A stretch of DNA of 39,476 nucleotides from Pseudomonadota bacterium (GTDB lineage Bacteria; Myxococcota_A; Bradymonadia; UBA4248), in the NCBI GenBank assembly GCA_017464085.1, contig JAFUEE010000106.1, positions 1-39,476 of the forward strand, in the 5' to 3' direction. The notes under the pieces were generated by a model that searched no databases, was not told the DNA's origin, and saw nothing but the letters and a program-made list of their open reading frames with translations. Positions 33,301-39,476 of the stretch are shown in pieces. Numbering within the stretch: the first letter of the stretch is position 1; each line of letters starts with the position of its first letter. The position numbers were made by a program, and so were the translations under genes.

Positions 33301-33435
33301 GGTAAATACAACGATGAGATATACTGGCTTGAAATAAAAAAAGCGTTTACCAAATACTGTGATGAAAGAAGCCTCTGGTATGTAAACGATTTTTATCACT
33401 CAAAGCTGGTAGAAGAGAAAGCGGTAAAAAAATGA
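33301..33435 (+). pseudogene. 3' fragment of a lost gene, coupled to the alkD-like gene
   Basis: An open frame with protein-like content (GKYNDEIYWLEIKKAFTKYC..., ending VEEKAVKK) runs from about 33289 to a TGA at 33433-33435 that overlaps the next ATG as ATGA. A stop codon lies just upstream at 33286 and there is no start codon, so only the last 45 or so codons survive. Composition is AT-rich like the following gene and unlike mltD. It is inferred that an operon (missing gene plus alkD-like gene) was acquired as a partial segment. The family of the fragment was not recognised. Confidence 0.55.
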
Positions 33436-34127
33436 ATCGAGACGAGATTGTAGCGGAACTGTTCCGGATGCAAGATAGTGACTACGCGCTTTTGCAGAAA
33501 AAAATCATTCCCACCGTAGCTGCTGACAGGATAATAGGCGTCAGAACACCGGCACTACGAACATTGGCCAAAAGCCTGTATAAAGACAATGATATCGAAG
33601 CCTTTCTTTCATGTGTGCCGCATCAGTATTTTGATGAAAATCAGCTGCACGCATTCGTGATATCGTTGGAAAAGGATTTTGACAAGTGCATCGCAGAGGT
33701 TGAGACTTTCCTGCCTTTTATTGATAATTGGGCCACATGTGACCAGCTTTCGCCTAAAGCATTTAAAAAGGAACCTGAGAATCTGCTTCCTTACATCCAT
33801 GCATGGATCAAATCCGATAGAACCTACACAATCAGATTTGCAATCGGGATGCTGATGCAGCATTTTCTGGGTGAAAGCTTTGAGACAAAATATACGGACA
33901 TGGTGGCAAAAGTCAGGTCTGAAGAATACTACGTCAACATGATGATTGCCTGGTATTTCGCAACCGCTCTGGCAAAGCAGTATGAATTGGTTTTGCCGTA
34001 TTTGGAAGAAAAGAAGCTGGATTGCTGGGTACATAATAAAGCAATCCAAAAAAGTATAGAAAGCTATAGAATCACAGATGAACAAAAAGCATATTTGAAA
34101 ACATTAAAGGTACAAAAAATCAAGTAA
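33432..34127 (+). CDS. DNA alkylation repair protein (AlkD/HEAT-like family)
   Basis: This 231-aa protein is all alpha, built of HEAT-like repeats. Family landmarks are IGVRTPALRTLAK near 36-48, FIDNWATCDQLSPKAF near 95-110, YTIRFAIGMLMQHFL, YYVNMMIAWYFATALAK and WVHNKAIQKSIESYRI. Members of the family (AlkC/AlkD group) excise or bind alkylated bases such as 3-methyladenine and 7-methylguanine; this subgroup is widespread in Firmicutes. Codon use is markedly more AT-rich than the neighbours (AAA, TTT, ATA common), supporting horizontal origin. The start overlaps the preceding fragment's stop (ATGA). No classical ribosome site is visible, consistent with dependence on the lost upstream gene. 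Confidence 0.85.
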   Translation: MNRDEIVAELFRMQDSDYALLQKKIIPTVAADRIIGVRTPALRTLAKSLYKDNDIEAFLSCVPHQYFDENQLHAFVISLEKDFDKCIAEVETFLPFIDNWATCDQLSPKAFKKEPENLLPYIHAWIKSDRTYTIRFAIGMLMQHFLGESFETKYTDMVAKVRSEEYYVNMMIAWYFATALAKQYELVLPYLEEKKLDCWVHNKAIQKSIESYRITDEQKAYLKTLKVQKIK

Positions 34128-34478
34128 CGCAAAAACAGCTTCTCCCTCATATTCCTCGCTTTTGTGATCAGTCCCTTTGGCAATTTGATACCGTTATCGA
34201 ACTCTACATATTCATTCACGCCATCGCTATAGATTTCACGGACGACATCCCCATCGTAGGCATCGTTGTGCGTCACTTCACGCAGGCTGTCATTAGCACC
34301 GACTTCAATGGTTTTCTTGACGATTTTACCTTTACTGTTTCCGCGCTGGCCAATACACATCTCCTCAATTTTAGCTGTCAATTTGCCTTTGTTATTGATG
34401 CTAACCAAACGAACCTCAGGGGTGTTTGCTGTTGACACTCGTTTCCTCTCCAGTCTCCATTTCAATGTTAAATTCCAT
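34064..34478 (-). pseudogene. Frameshifted, 3'-truncated gene remnant
   Basis: From an ATG at 34478 the frame gives MEFNIEMETGEETSVNSKHP and stops at TGA. The frame shifted by one base continues with EVRLVSINNKGKLTAKIEE... to KLPKGLITKARNMREKLFL and then runs into the antisense of the alkD-like 3' end, stopping at 34064. Removing one C from the C4 run (34419-34422 on the plus strand as GGGG) fuses the two into one plausible protein. The last part overlapping the alkD-like gene is probably not original coding sequence. No family was recognised. A single-base sequencing error in a homopolymer is an alternative to real decay. Confidence 0.45.
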
Positions 34479-34613
34479 AGACACAGGCCTATTCTCATTC
34501 GATTTGTCACACAGCAAAAAGTTGTTTCATCGCATTTTTTGGATATTTTCCCGCAATGCCTTGTCACTTAAACAGCTAGCAAATCGGTTGGATATACCTA
34601 ACACCTAACCCAA

Positions 34614-34639
34614 AAGTGTCCTTGACACGGGGGACACTT
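34614..34639. repeat. Small inverted repeat at the edge of the AT-rich segment
   Basis: Arms AAGTGTCC/GGACACTT are separated by 10 bases. It lies between the frameshifted remnant and the next lipoprotein gene and could be a residual transposon end or a hairpin. Evidence is limited to the dyad itself. Confidence 0.35.
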
Positions 34640-34645
34640 CATATC

Positions 34646-35371
34646 TTAGAGCTCACACTGATATTCGCCATAATGATTGGCGGCGCAGTTTTCCTCGACC
34701 TCACCTGTTTCTGAGACAGTGATGCAAATATGATCTTTGCCAGCCATGATCAGGCGGCAGTCTAATTTCTTATCATCGAGATAAGCTTTTCTTTCCGCTT
34801 CGGTATAAAAACATTTCAATTTCTGTTCATAGGCAAACCAGATGCCTGGCAGAAGATCGCCATTGGTTTTGTTCAGGGCCTGCAGACGCTCATCGCAGCT
34901 CGCTTGTGTAAATTTGACTTCGCAGTTATCCCCATTGAGCATCATCTGGCATTGGGGAACGTCTTCATCAAATATGCAGTTTCTGCCATCTGCGAGAAAC
35001 TCGCTGTTTGTGCATTTTGCTTCGCCGAGTTCTGCTTTGAATTCCTCTTCCGTATAAAAGCATTTCATCACGTCATATTGCGCATAATTGACGCTATAAA
35101 GCGCATCGCCGGCTTTATAGTTCAGCGCATTGAGGCGCTCATCGCATTGTTCGGCCGAAGCCTCGACCCCGCAAATCGCATTGACTTTGAGGCATGGTGC
35201 CTGCACATCTGCGCTTGCACTCCCATCTGACGGCGCAGAGTCATCTGATTGTGCTTGAGCCTCTGACTGCGCGTGTGCTGACGAAACCAGATGATTATCA
35301 GCCCCGGCCTTTGTGCAAGACACGCTCAACAGCCCCAGGATCACCACTACGCCCAATATCTTTCTAATCAT
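34646..35371 (-). CDS. Lipoprotein with duplicated Cys-patterned module
   Basis: This 241-aa protein has a signal sequence ending LLSVSC (lipidated Cys19) and then a Ser/Ala/Gln/Asp-rich linker to about residue 58. Two homologous modules of about 50 residues follow. Each begins with a Cys, then CDERLxALN, a Gly-Asp turn and KCFYTE with a charged helix (first about 68-115, second about 149-196). Conserved cysteines within each module probably form equivalent disulfides. A third partial Cys pattern ends the protein. No known family was recognised. The start has AAGGGG seven bases upstream. It may be a substrate of the DsbA-like system at 12.5 kb, as inference. Confidence 0.75.
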   Translation of the reverse strand: MIRKILGVVVILGLLSVSCTKAGADNHLVSSAHAQSEAQAQSDDSAPSDGSASADVQAPCLKVNAICGVEASAEQCDERLNALNYKAGDALYSVNYAQYDVMKCFYTEEEFKAELGEAKCTNSEFLADGRNCIFDEDVPQCQMMLNGDNCEVKFTQASCDERLQALNKTNGDLLPGIWFAYEQKLKCFYTEAERKAYLDDKKLDCRLIMAGKDHICITVSETGEVEENCAANHYGEYQCEL

Positions 35372-35450
35372 CCGCGCCCCTTACAATAAAAACATATCGC
35401 ACGCAAAACGCCTACAGTCTTTTTTATACGCTTTGTGCGGATAAAAAGCA

Positions 35451-35480
35451 ACCGGCCGTATCGCCATGCGATAGGCCGGT
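35451..35480. repeat. Bulged-G palindrome, best single example
   Basis: Outer arms ACCGGCC/GGCCGGT are perfectly complementary. One unpaired G follows the left arm, then inner TATCGC/GCGATA with loop CAT. The inner stem equals that at 7112-7126 while the outer arms differ completely. More degenerate relatives (TATC/GATA at 35490-35511, TTGC/GCAA near 35530-35540) continue to 35548, after the stop of the hydrolase gene. Confidence 0.85.
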
Positions 35481-35557
35481 CAGCGAGCGTATCGAGCCGC
35501 AAGGGGAGATAGCGAGCAAGCGAGCCGTATTGCGGAGCAAAGGCGAGTGACAGTAAA

Positions 35558-36700
35558 TTATTTCAGATTAGCCTTGAAGAATTGCTCAATCTTGTCGAAC
35601 GGGATTTTTTCCACATTGTCATAGAGATCGACATGGCTGGCATCTGGAATGATCATCAGCTCCTTGTTCCCGACGACCGCAGACTCCCCAGAGACCGCCT
35701 TGCCCGTCATTTTTTCGAACGCGCCTTCGCTGAAATAGCGGCTGTGCGCCTTTTCGCCATGAATGATCAGCACAGGATTGACAATTTCATCCGCATACGC
35801 GAGGAGCTTCGTATTGAGCAGCGAGAGTGCGGCGATTTTTGCCCAGCCGCCGTTTGAGTTGAGCGAGCGCTTATGATAGCCGCGCTCCGTTTTGTAATAC
35901 GCGAAATAATCCTTCACAAACTGCGGCTCATCGCCGTTAAGCTTGGGAATGACGCCGCCCGCGAGTTCGTAGGTGCCAGCTTTGAAATCTTTCGTGCGCT
36001 GTTCTGAAAGGGCTTTGCGCATCGCCTGGCGCGCTTCGGGGGAATTGGCTGAATCGTTATATCCATTCGCTGTCACGCGACTCATATCATACATCGTGGA
36101 TGCGACAGTCGCTTTGATGCGCGGATCGATTGCTGCGGCATTCACGGCCATGCCGCCCCAGCCGCATATCCCGATGATCCCGATCGCTTCCGGATCGACG
36201 ATATCGATGTTTGAAAGATAATCGACAGCAGCGCTGAAATCTTCCGTATTGATGTCCGGCGAATTCATATAGCGAGGTTCGCCGCCGCTTTCCCCGGTAA
36301 AAGAAGGATCGAACGCAAGCGTCACAAAACCGCGCTCCGCAAGGATCTGCGCATAAAGCCCGGAGGATTGCTCCTTGACCGCGCCAAACGGCCCGCTCAC
36401 GGCAATCGCCTGAAGCTTGTTGCCACTCGCATTTTTCGGCATGTACATATCTGCCGCAAGCGTGATTCCAAAGCGATTTTTAAACGTCACTTTCTTATGA
36501 TCGACTTTGTCACTCTGCTTAAACACTTTGTCCCAGTTCTGTTCCAATACCATCATCTGCGCTCCTTTATCTGTATCATTGGCGTCTGCGGACGCCGCCT
36601 TACTTTCACATACCGGCTGCGGGCAATTGCAGTCGGCCTGAGGGCAACTGCATCCAGCCAAGAAAACTGCCACAAACAAAACCAAAATGTTCTTCCTCAT
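35558..36700 (-). CDS. Alpha/beta hydrolase lipoprotein (dienelactone-hydrolase-like)
   Basis: This 380-aa protein is predicted to be lipidated at Cys17 (lipobox LAGC). A short Cys/Pro-rich segment (CSCPQADCNCPQPVC) follows, then an alpha/beta hydrolase domain from about residue 60. The nucleophile elbow reads GICGWGG, with Cys in the nucleophile position as in dienelactone hydrolases and the YcjY-like group. LAFDPSFTGESGG precedes it, and candidate acid and His are in the IIHGEKAHS and PDASHVDLYD segments near the C-terminus. The substrate is unknown. The start has TGAGGA just upstream. A minus-strand terminator separates it from the repeat-protein gene upstream. Confidence 0.85.
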   Translation of the reverse strand: MRKNILVLFVAVFLAGCSCPQADCNCPQPVCESKAASADANDTDKGAQMMVLEQNWDKVFKQSDKVDHKKVTFKNRFGITLAADMYMPKNASGNKLQAIAVSGPFGAVKEQSSGLYAQILAERGFVTLAFDPSFTGESGGEPRYMNSPDINTEDFSAAVDYLSNIDIVDPEAIGIIGICGWGGMAVNAAAIDPRIKATVASTMYDMSRVTANGYNDSANSPEARQAMRKALSEQRTKDFKAGTYELAGGVIPKLNGDEPQFVKDYFAYYKTERGYHKRSLNSNGGWAKIAALSLLNTKLLAYADEIVNPVLIIHGEKAHSRYFSEGAFEKMTGKAVSGESAVVGNKELMIIPDASHVDLYDNVEKIPFDKIEQFFKANLK

Positions 36701-36720
36701 AAATCCTCACATAATTTCGT

Positions 36721-36760
36721 TTTAAAAGGAGGCTTGCAGCTATCCAAACAGCAAGCCTCC
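36721..36760 (-). terminator. Rho-independent terminator of the 25-aa-repeat protein gene
   Basis: Perfect 10-bp arms GGAGGCTTGC/GCAAGCCTCC with a 13-base loop are followed on the minus strand by TTTTAAA. It lies 67 bases after the repeat-protein stop and just upstream of the hydrolase start. Confidence 0.75.
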
Positions 36761-36826
36761 TGCCAAATATCTTTCATATCTGACCCACATGAAAATACCC
36801 AGCCAAGGATATTCTATCCTTCCCCT

Positions 36827-39040
36827 TTACATCCAAAATCCGTCATCATCAGTGTCCTGCTCGCGTTTAACGCCATCTGTTTTTTCTTCGGATATTTCTT
36901 CCGGAGCTGCTTCTATAAAAGTGATATTATCATCCTGAATAATACCTTCCCAAATAAACACTGCATCATTCGAGCGCCATGAAAAATCCCTCAGGGTGTC
37001 ATTAAAATTAGAATTATGCTCCCATGCGCCTATCGCATATATCGGTTTTCCAAATTCTGGTGATCCCAACGGCCTGTTGAGAAACGTAAAATAATCCGAC
37101 AAGCGATACCAGTCATTGCCTGCCGTTTCCAATATCAAACGACAAATCTCATCAGGAATAAGATTCATGCTTGCAAATGTATGATATCTCTTCCCATTCA
37201 TGGCAAATGTCGTGGCACAGACATATCCAGTCAGGGAGAGCACATAAAAAACAGGCCTGATTTCTTTCCAAAAGGCGATCACTTGCTCGGGGAAACGCAC
37301 GCCATCAAAAATCAGATTAGCCATCAGGACAAATATACCGGCAGGTTTCCAGTGATTGAGCGAAATATTAAAATTCTCTGCCCCATCGAAGATGTGATCT
37401 ATTTCAATGACTCTGTCTATCCGCCACTTCGCAAGTGATTGTTTAAACGCTTTTGCCCCGGAAAACATCCCATCCATACTTGTCACATGCCGTATATCCC
37501 ATGCTTCCAGAGGCTGATTAAAACGCTCGGTATCTGCAAACATATAACTCATACACTCGACATTATGAGTATCCCAAGCTTCCAGAGGTTGATTAAATTT
37601 TTTAGCGCCATGAAACATATCGTTCATCGAATCGACATGAGACATGTCCCACTTATCAAGCGGCTGATCGAACTGATCTGTATCCGCAAACATCCCACCG
37701 ACCCTTTCAGCCCGTGACATATTCCAGGCATTGAGCGGCTGATTAAAGCGCTTCGCGCCCCTGAACATGTTTCTGAACTCCTTTCCATTGCCAACATCCC
37801 ATTTTTCGAGCGGCTGGTTGAAAGACACGGCTTCCTCAAACATGCCAAAAAAATCCTCGACATGGCTGACATCCCAGTTTTCAAGCGGCTGGTCAAAACA
37901 TTCCGCGCCACGAAACATATAGGACATATCCGTAGCATTCCGAACATCCCATTTTTCAAGCGGCTGATTGAATTTTATGGCACCACAAAACATGGAAGCG
38001 AAATAATCCACATGGCTGACATCCCAGTTTTCAAGCGGCTGGTCAAAGCGTTCCGCGCCATTAAACATTGAGTTTGTGCGAGTCACGCTTGATGTGTTCC
38101 AATTTGCCAGTGGCTGATTGAAACTTTTGGCATCCTCAAACATGAACGCCATATTCGTGACATTGCCTACATTCCAGCGCTCAAGCGGCTGATCAAAAGC
38201 TTCGGCCGCATTGAACATGTCACTCATATCCTCGACATGGCTGACATCCCATTTTTCGAGCGGCTGGTTAAAGGCTTTGGCTTTATAAAACATGCCGGTC
38301 ATGTTCGTCACCTTGCCCGTGTTCCACTTTTCGAGCGGCTGGTTAAAGCTCTCTGCACCGTGAAACAGGCTGCTCATATTCGTCACATTTTGTGTGTTCC
38401 AGCTGTCGAGGGGCTGATTAAAACTCCTGGCATTGTCAAACATGCCCCACATATTTACCACATGGCTCATATCCCAGTGCCCGATCGGAGCATTCATGCT
38501 GAGCGCCTCATCAAACATCTGCGAGACATCGTCCACGCCAGACAGGTCTGGTGCGTCCTGAGCTGATATATTCAGCTTGCGACATCCCTGAAACATCGCA
38601 CAGGTATGCACCCATCCAACATCCCCCCACTGAAGCACATCAGAAAACCAGTAATCCGCCCGCTCATCATACTCATCCAGTTCGCAGGATACATAATCAC
38701 TTCCACGTCCATCAATACTGTCACGCATCTGAAGAGACCCAAGCGGTCCGCGGAATTTGAGCAGGTACGCCCCACGCTCAGTAAAAGTGTATTCAAATGC
38801 ATCACGATATGGGAGATATGGCTCATCATTCACAGCAACCTCAAATGCCTGATAGAGCGCCCGAATGCGTTCTGCCGCTTCCGCTCTGTCAGGTGTCTGT
38901 CTGAGGATTTCGGCAATCACCCCTTGATTAATCACAGAATGACTCATCTGATAAACAGGAAGTTTAATTTTTGTCCCATCAGCCCAGACTTTATTGATCA
39001 CGACCTGAACGATAAAAGGACGCATATTCTCAAATGCCAT
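36827..39040 (-). CDS. Giant DUF285/BspA-type 25-residue repeat protein
   Basis: This 737-aa protein has an N-terminal 155 residues of unrecognised mixed fold (MAFENMRPFIVQVVINKVW). About 16 tandem copies of an exact 25-residue unit of the form FNQPLEKWDVSHVTNMSxMFxGAxx follow (roughly residues 175-560), the last two degenerate. The repeat is that of DUF285 (mycoplasma/BspA-like lipoproteins), a leucine-rich-repeat-related solenoid. The C-terminal 170 residues are again unique and end acidic. Unlike most family members no signal peptide or lipobox is seen, so the location is uncertain. The start has AGGAGGAGAGG upstream. It is downstream of the 16S gene on the same strand, with a terminator between. 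Confidence 0.88.
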   Translation of the reverse strand: MAFENMRPFIVQVVINKVWADGTKIKLPVYQMSHSVINQGVIAEILRQTPDRAEAAERIRALYQAFEVAVNDEPYLPYRDAFEYTFTERGAYLLKFRGPLGSLQMRDSIDGRGSDYVSCELDEYDERADYWFSDVLQWGDVGWVHTCAMFQGCRKLNISAQDAPDLSGVDDVSQMFDEALSMNAPIGHWDMSHVVNMWGMFDNARSFNQPLDSWNTQNVTNMSSLFHGAESFNQPLEKWNTGKVTNMTGMFYKAKAFNQPLEKWDVSHVEDMSDMFNAAEAFDQPLERWNVGNVTNMAFMFEDAKSFNQPLANWNTSSVTRTNSMFNGAERFDQPLENWDVSHVDYFASMFCGAIKFNQPLEKWDVRNATDMSYMFRGAECFDQPLENWDVSHVEDFFGMFEEAVSFNQPLEKWDVGNGKEFRNMFRGAKRFNQPLNAWNMSRAERVGGMFADTDQFDQPLDKWDMSHVDSMNDMFHGAKKFNQPLEAWDTHNVECMSYMFADTERFNQPLEAWDIRHVTSMDGMFSGAKAFKQSLAKWRIDRVIEIDHIFDGAENFNISLNHWKPAGIFVLMANLIFDGVRFPEQVIAFWKEIRPVFYVLSLTGYVCATTFAMNGKRYHTFASMNLIPDEICRLILETAGNDWYRLSDYFTFLNRPLGSPEFGKPIYAIGAWEHNSNFNDTLRDFSWRSNDAVFIWEGIIQDDNITFIEAAPEEISEEKTDGVKREQDTDDDGFWM

Positions 39041-39234
39041 AACCTCTCCTCCTATAAACCGATATAAAAGAAAAGCACCTCCAGTTTCTCATGAATATGT
39101 CTTGTCTCCATTCATCTCCAGTTCGAGAAACTGAACAAAAAGGCGCGTACCCTTTGCGCAAAAGAAGAGAATAGATACAGATAAAGGTTGTTTCAGCGCA
39201 AGCAGAATTTCTAAAAGCAGTGCGCCCAAAAACG

Positions 39235-39264
39235 AAAAAAAGCCGCAAGCTGAACAGCTCCGGC
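39235..39264 (-). terminator. Rho-independent terminator downstream of 16S rRNA
   Basis: On the minus strand a hairpin (outer GCCG/CGGC, inner AGCTG/CAGCT, with small bulges) is followed by seven T. It lies about 90 bases beyond the 3' end of 16S. The 312-base interval 39041-39352 contains this, a small GCGCGT/ACGCG dyad and an AAAGAC/GTCTTT hairpin just after 16S, but no tRNA or 23S sequence was recognised. Confidence 0.65.
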
Positions 39265-39352
39265 CTAATTTCCATTCGAAAACCGAGGGAGAAACTTAGA
39301 AGCGCGTATGACCACGCGATATCAAAGACATAAAGTCTTTTACATATCCGTT

Positions 39353-39476
39353 AAAGGAGGTGATCCATCCCCACGTTCCCGTAGGGATACCTTGTTACGA
39401 CTTCACCCCAGTCGCTGTCCGATCCGTGGGCGGTTGCCTCCATTGCTGGTTAGCTCACCGACTTCGGGTCCAAACA
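39353..39476 (-). rRNA. rrs: 16S ribosomal RNA, 3' end (partial, continues beyond window)
   Basis: The plus strand begins with the complement of the universal 16S 3' end, AAGGAGGTGATCC (the anti-Shine-Dalgarno region). It continues with the complement of the 1492-type primer region (GGTACCTTGTTACGACTT-like, here GATACCTTGTTACGACTT) and CACCCCAGTC. The gene is therefore on the minus strand, with about 124 bases of its 3' end in the window and the 5' part to the right. The rest of the gene would allow direct taxonomic placement. Confidence 0.97.

Noticed and set aside
36827..39040. Regular 75-bp repeats that might suggest a CRISPR or satellite array
   Set aside because: The period is in frame and encodes an intact 25-residue protein repeat; there are no short identical repeats with unique spacers.
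39041..39352. Spacer tRNA or start of 23S rRNA downstream of 16S
   Set aside because: No cloverleaf, T-loop consensus or 23S 5' sequence was recognised; a terminator and then a protein gene are seen instead.

Overview
The window reads as about 39 kb of chromosome from a Gram-negative, probably deltaproteobacterial/Myxococcota-like bacterium. The pointers are two Hanks-type Ser/Thr kinases, many Cys-rich or TPR/Sel1 lipoproteins with clear lipoboxes, a DUF2293 gene, a lytic transglycosylase with LysM domains, NagZ, LexA, and a MauE/rhodanese/DsbA-type envelope operon. This placement is inference from gene content. The window does end in the 3' end of a 16S rRNA gene (minus strand), which could settle it.

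Layout. 1-1.1 kb: C-rich tract and nagZ (minus). 1.2-6.1 kb: a miniature IS5-type element, then a plus-strand run of housekeeping genes (GspE/PilB ATPase, Maf, LexA, DUF3467 protein, MobA-like nucleotidyltransferase). 6.1-7.1 kb: GC-rich palindromes, a small minus-strand gene and a decayed gene. 7.2-11.1 kb: two large repeat lipoproteins (TPR, Sel1) with a second copy of the miniature element between them. 11.3-14.9 kb: minus-strand genes, namely a Cys-rich lipoprotein, a small protein, and an envelope redox operon (small Cys protein, rhodanese-like, MauE/DoxX-like, DsbA-like). 15.1-20.6 kb: PPi-type phosphofructokinase and a convergent pair of Ser/Thr kinase loci. 20.9-23 kb: an unrecognised two-gene operon. 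23.1-33.2 kb: serS, Smr protein, pentapeptide protein, lipoprotein, response regulator, DUF2293 and MltD. 33.3-34.6 kb: a lower-GC mosaic of a gene tail, an alkD-like gene and a frameshifted gene. 34.6-39.0 kb: three minus-strand genes (duplicated Cys lipoprotein, alpha/beta hydrolase lipoprotein, giant 25-aa-repeat protein). 39.35 kb to the end: 16S rRNA.

The most striking signal is not a gene. At least 19 intergenic palindromes share one architecture but not one sequence: an outer GC stem, a single unpaired G (rarely A or TG) on one strand, usually a TA/TA step, an inner stem, and usually a 2-5-nt loop. Both stems vary from copy to copy, and the two arms of each copy still match each other. 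Two copies bracketing serS have identical arms of about 18-28 nt but entirely different cores. This suggests a structure-recognised mobile or regulatory DNA/RNA element.

Other points of note: a 16S gene that appears unlinked from 23S (a terminator follows it after about 90 bp, then a protein gene); two IS5-type MITEs; a foreign-looking gene-fragment island; and a Smr-domain protein and a rhodanese that both lack their usual catalytic residues. No tRNA, CRISPR array or full insertion sequence was recognised.
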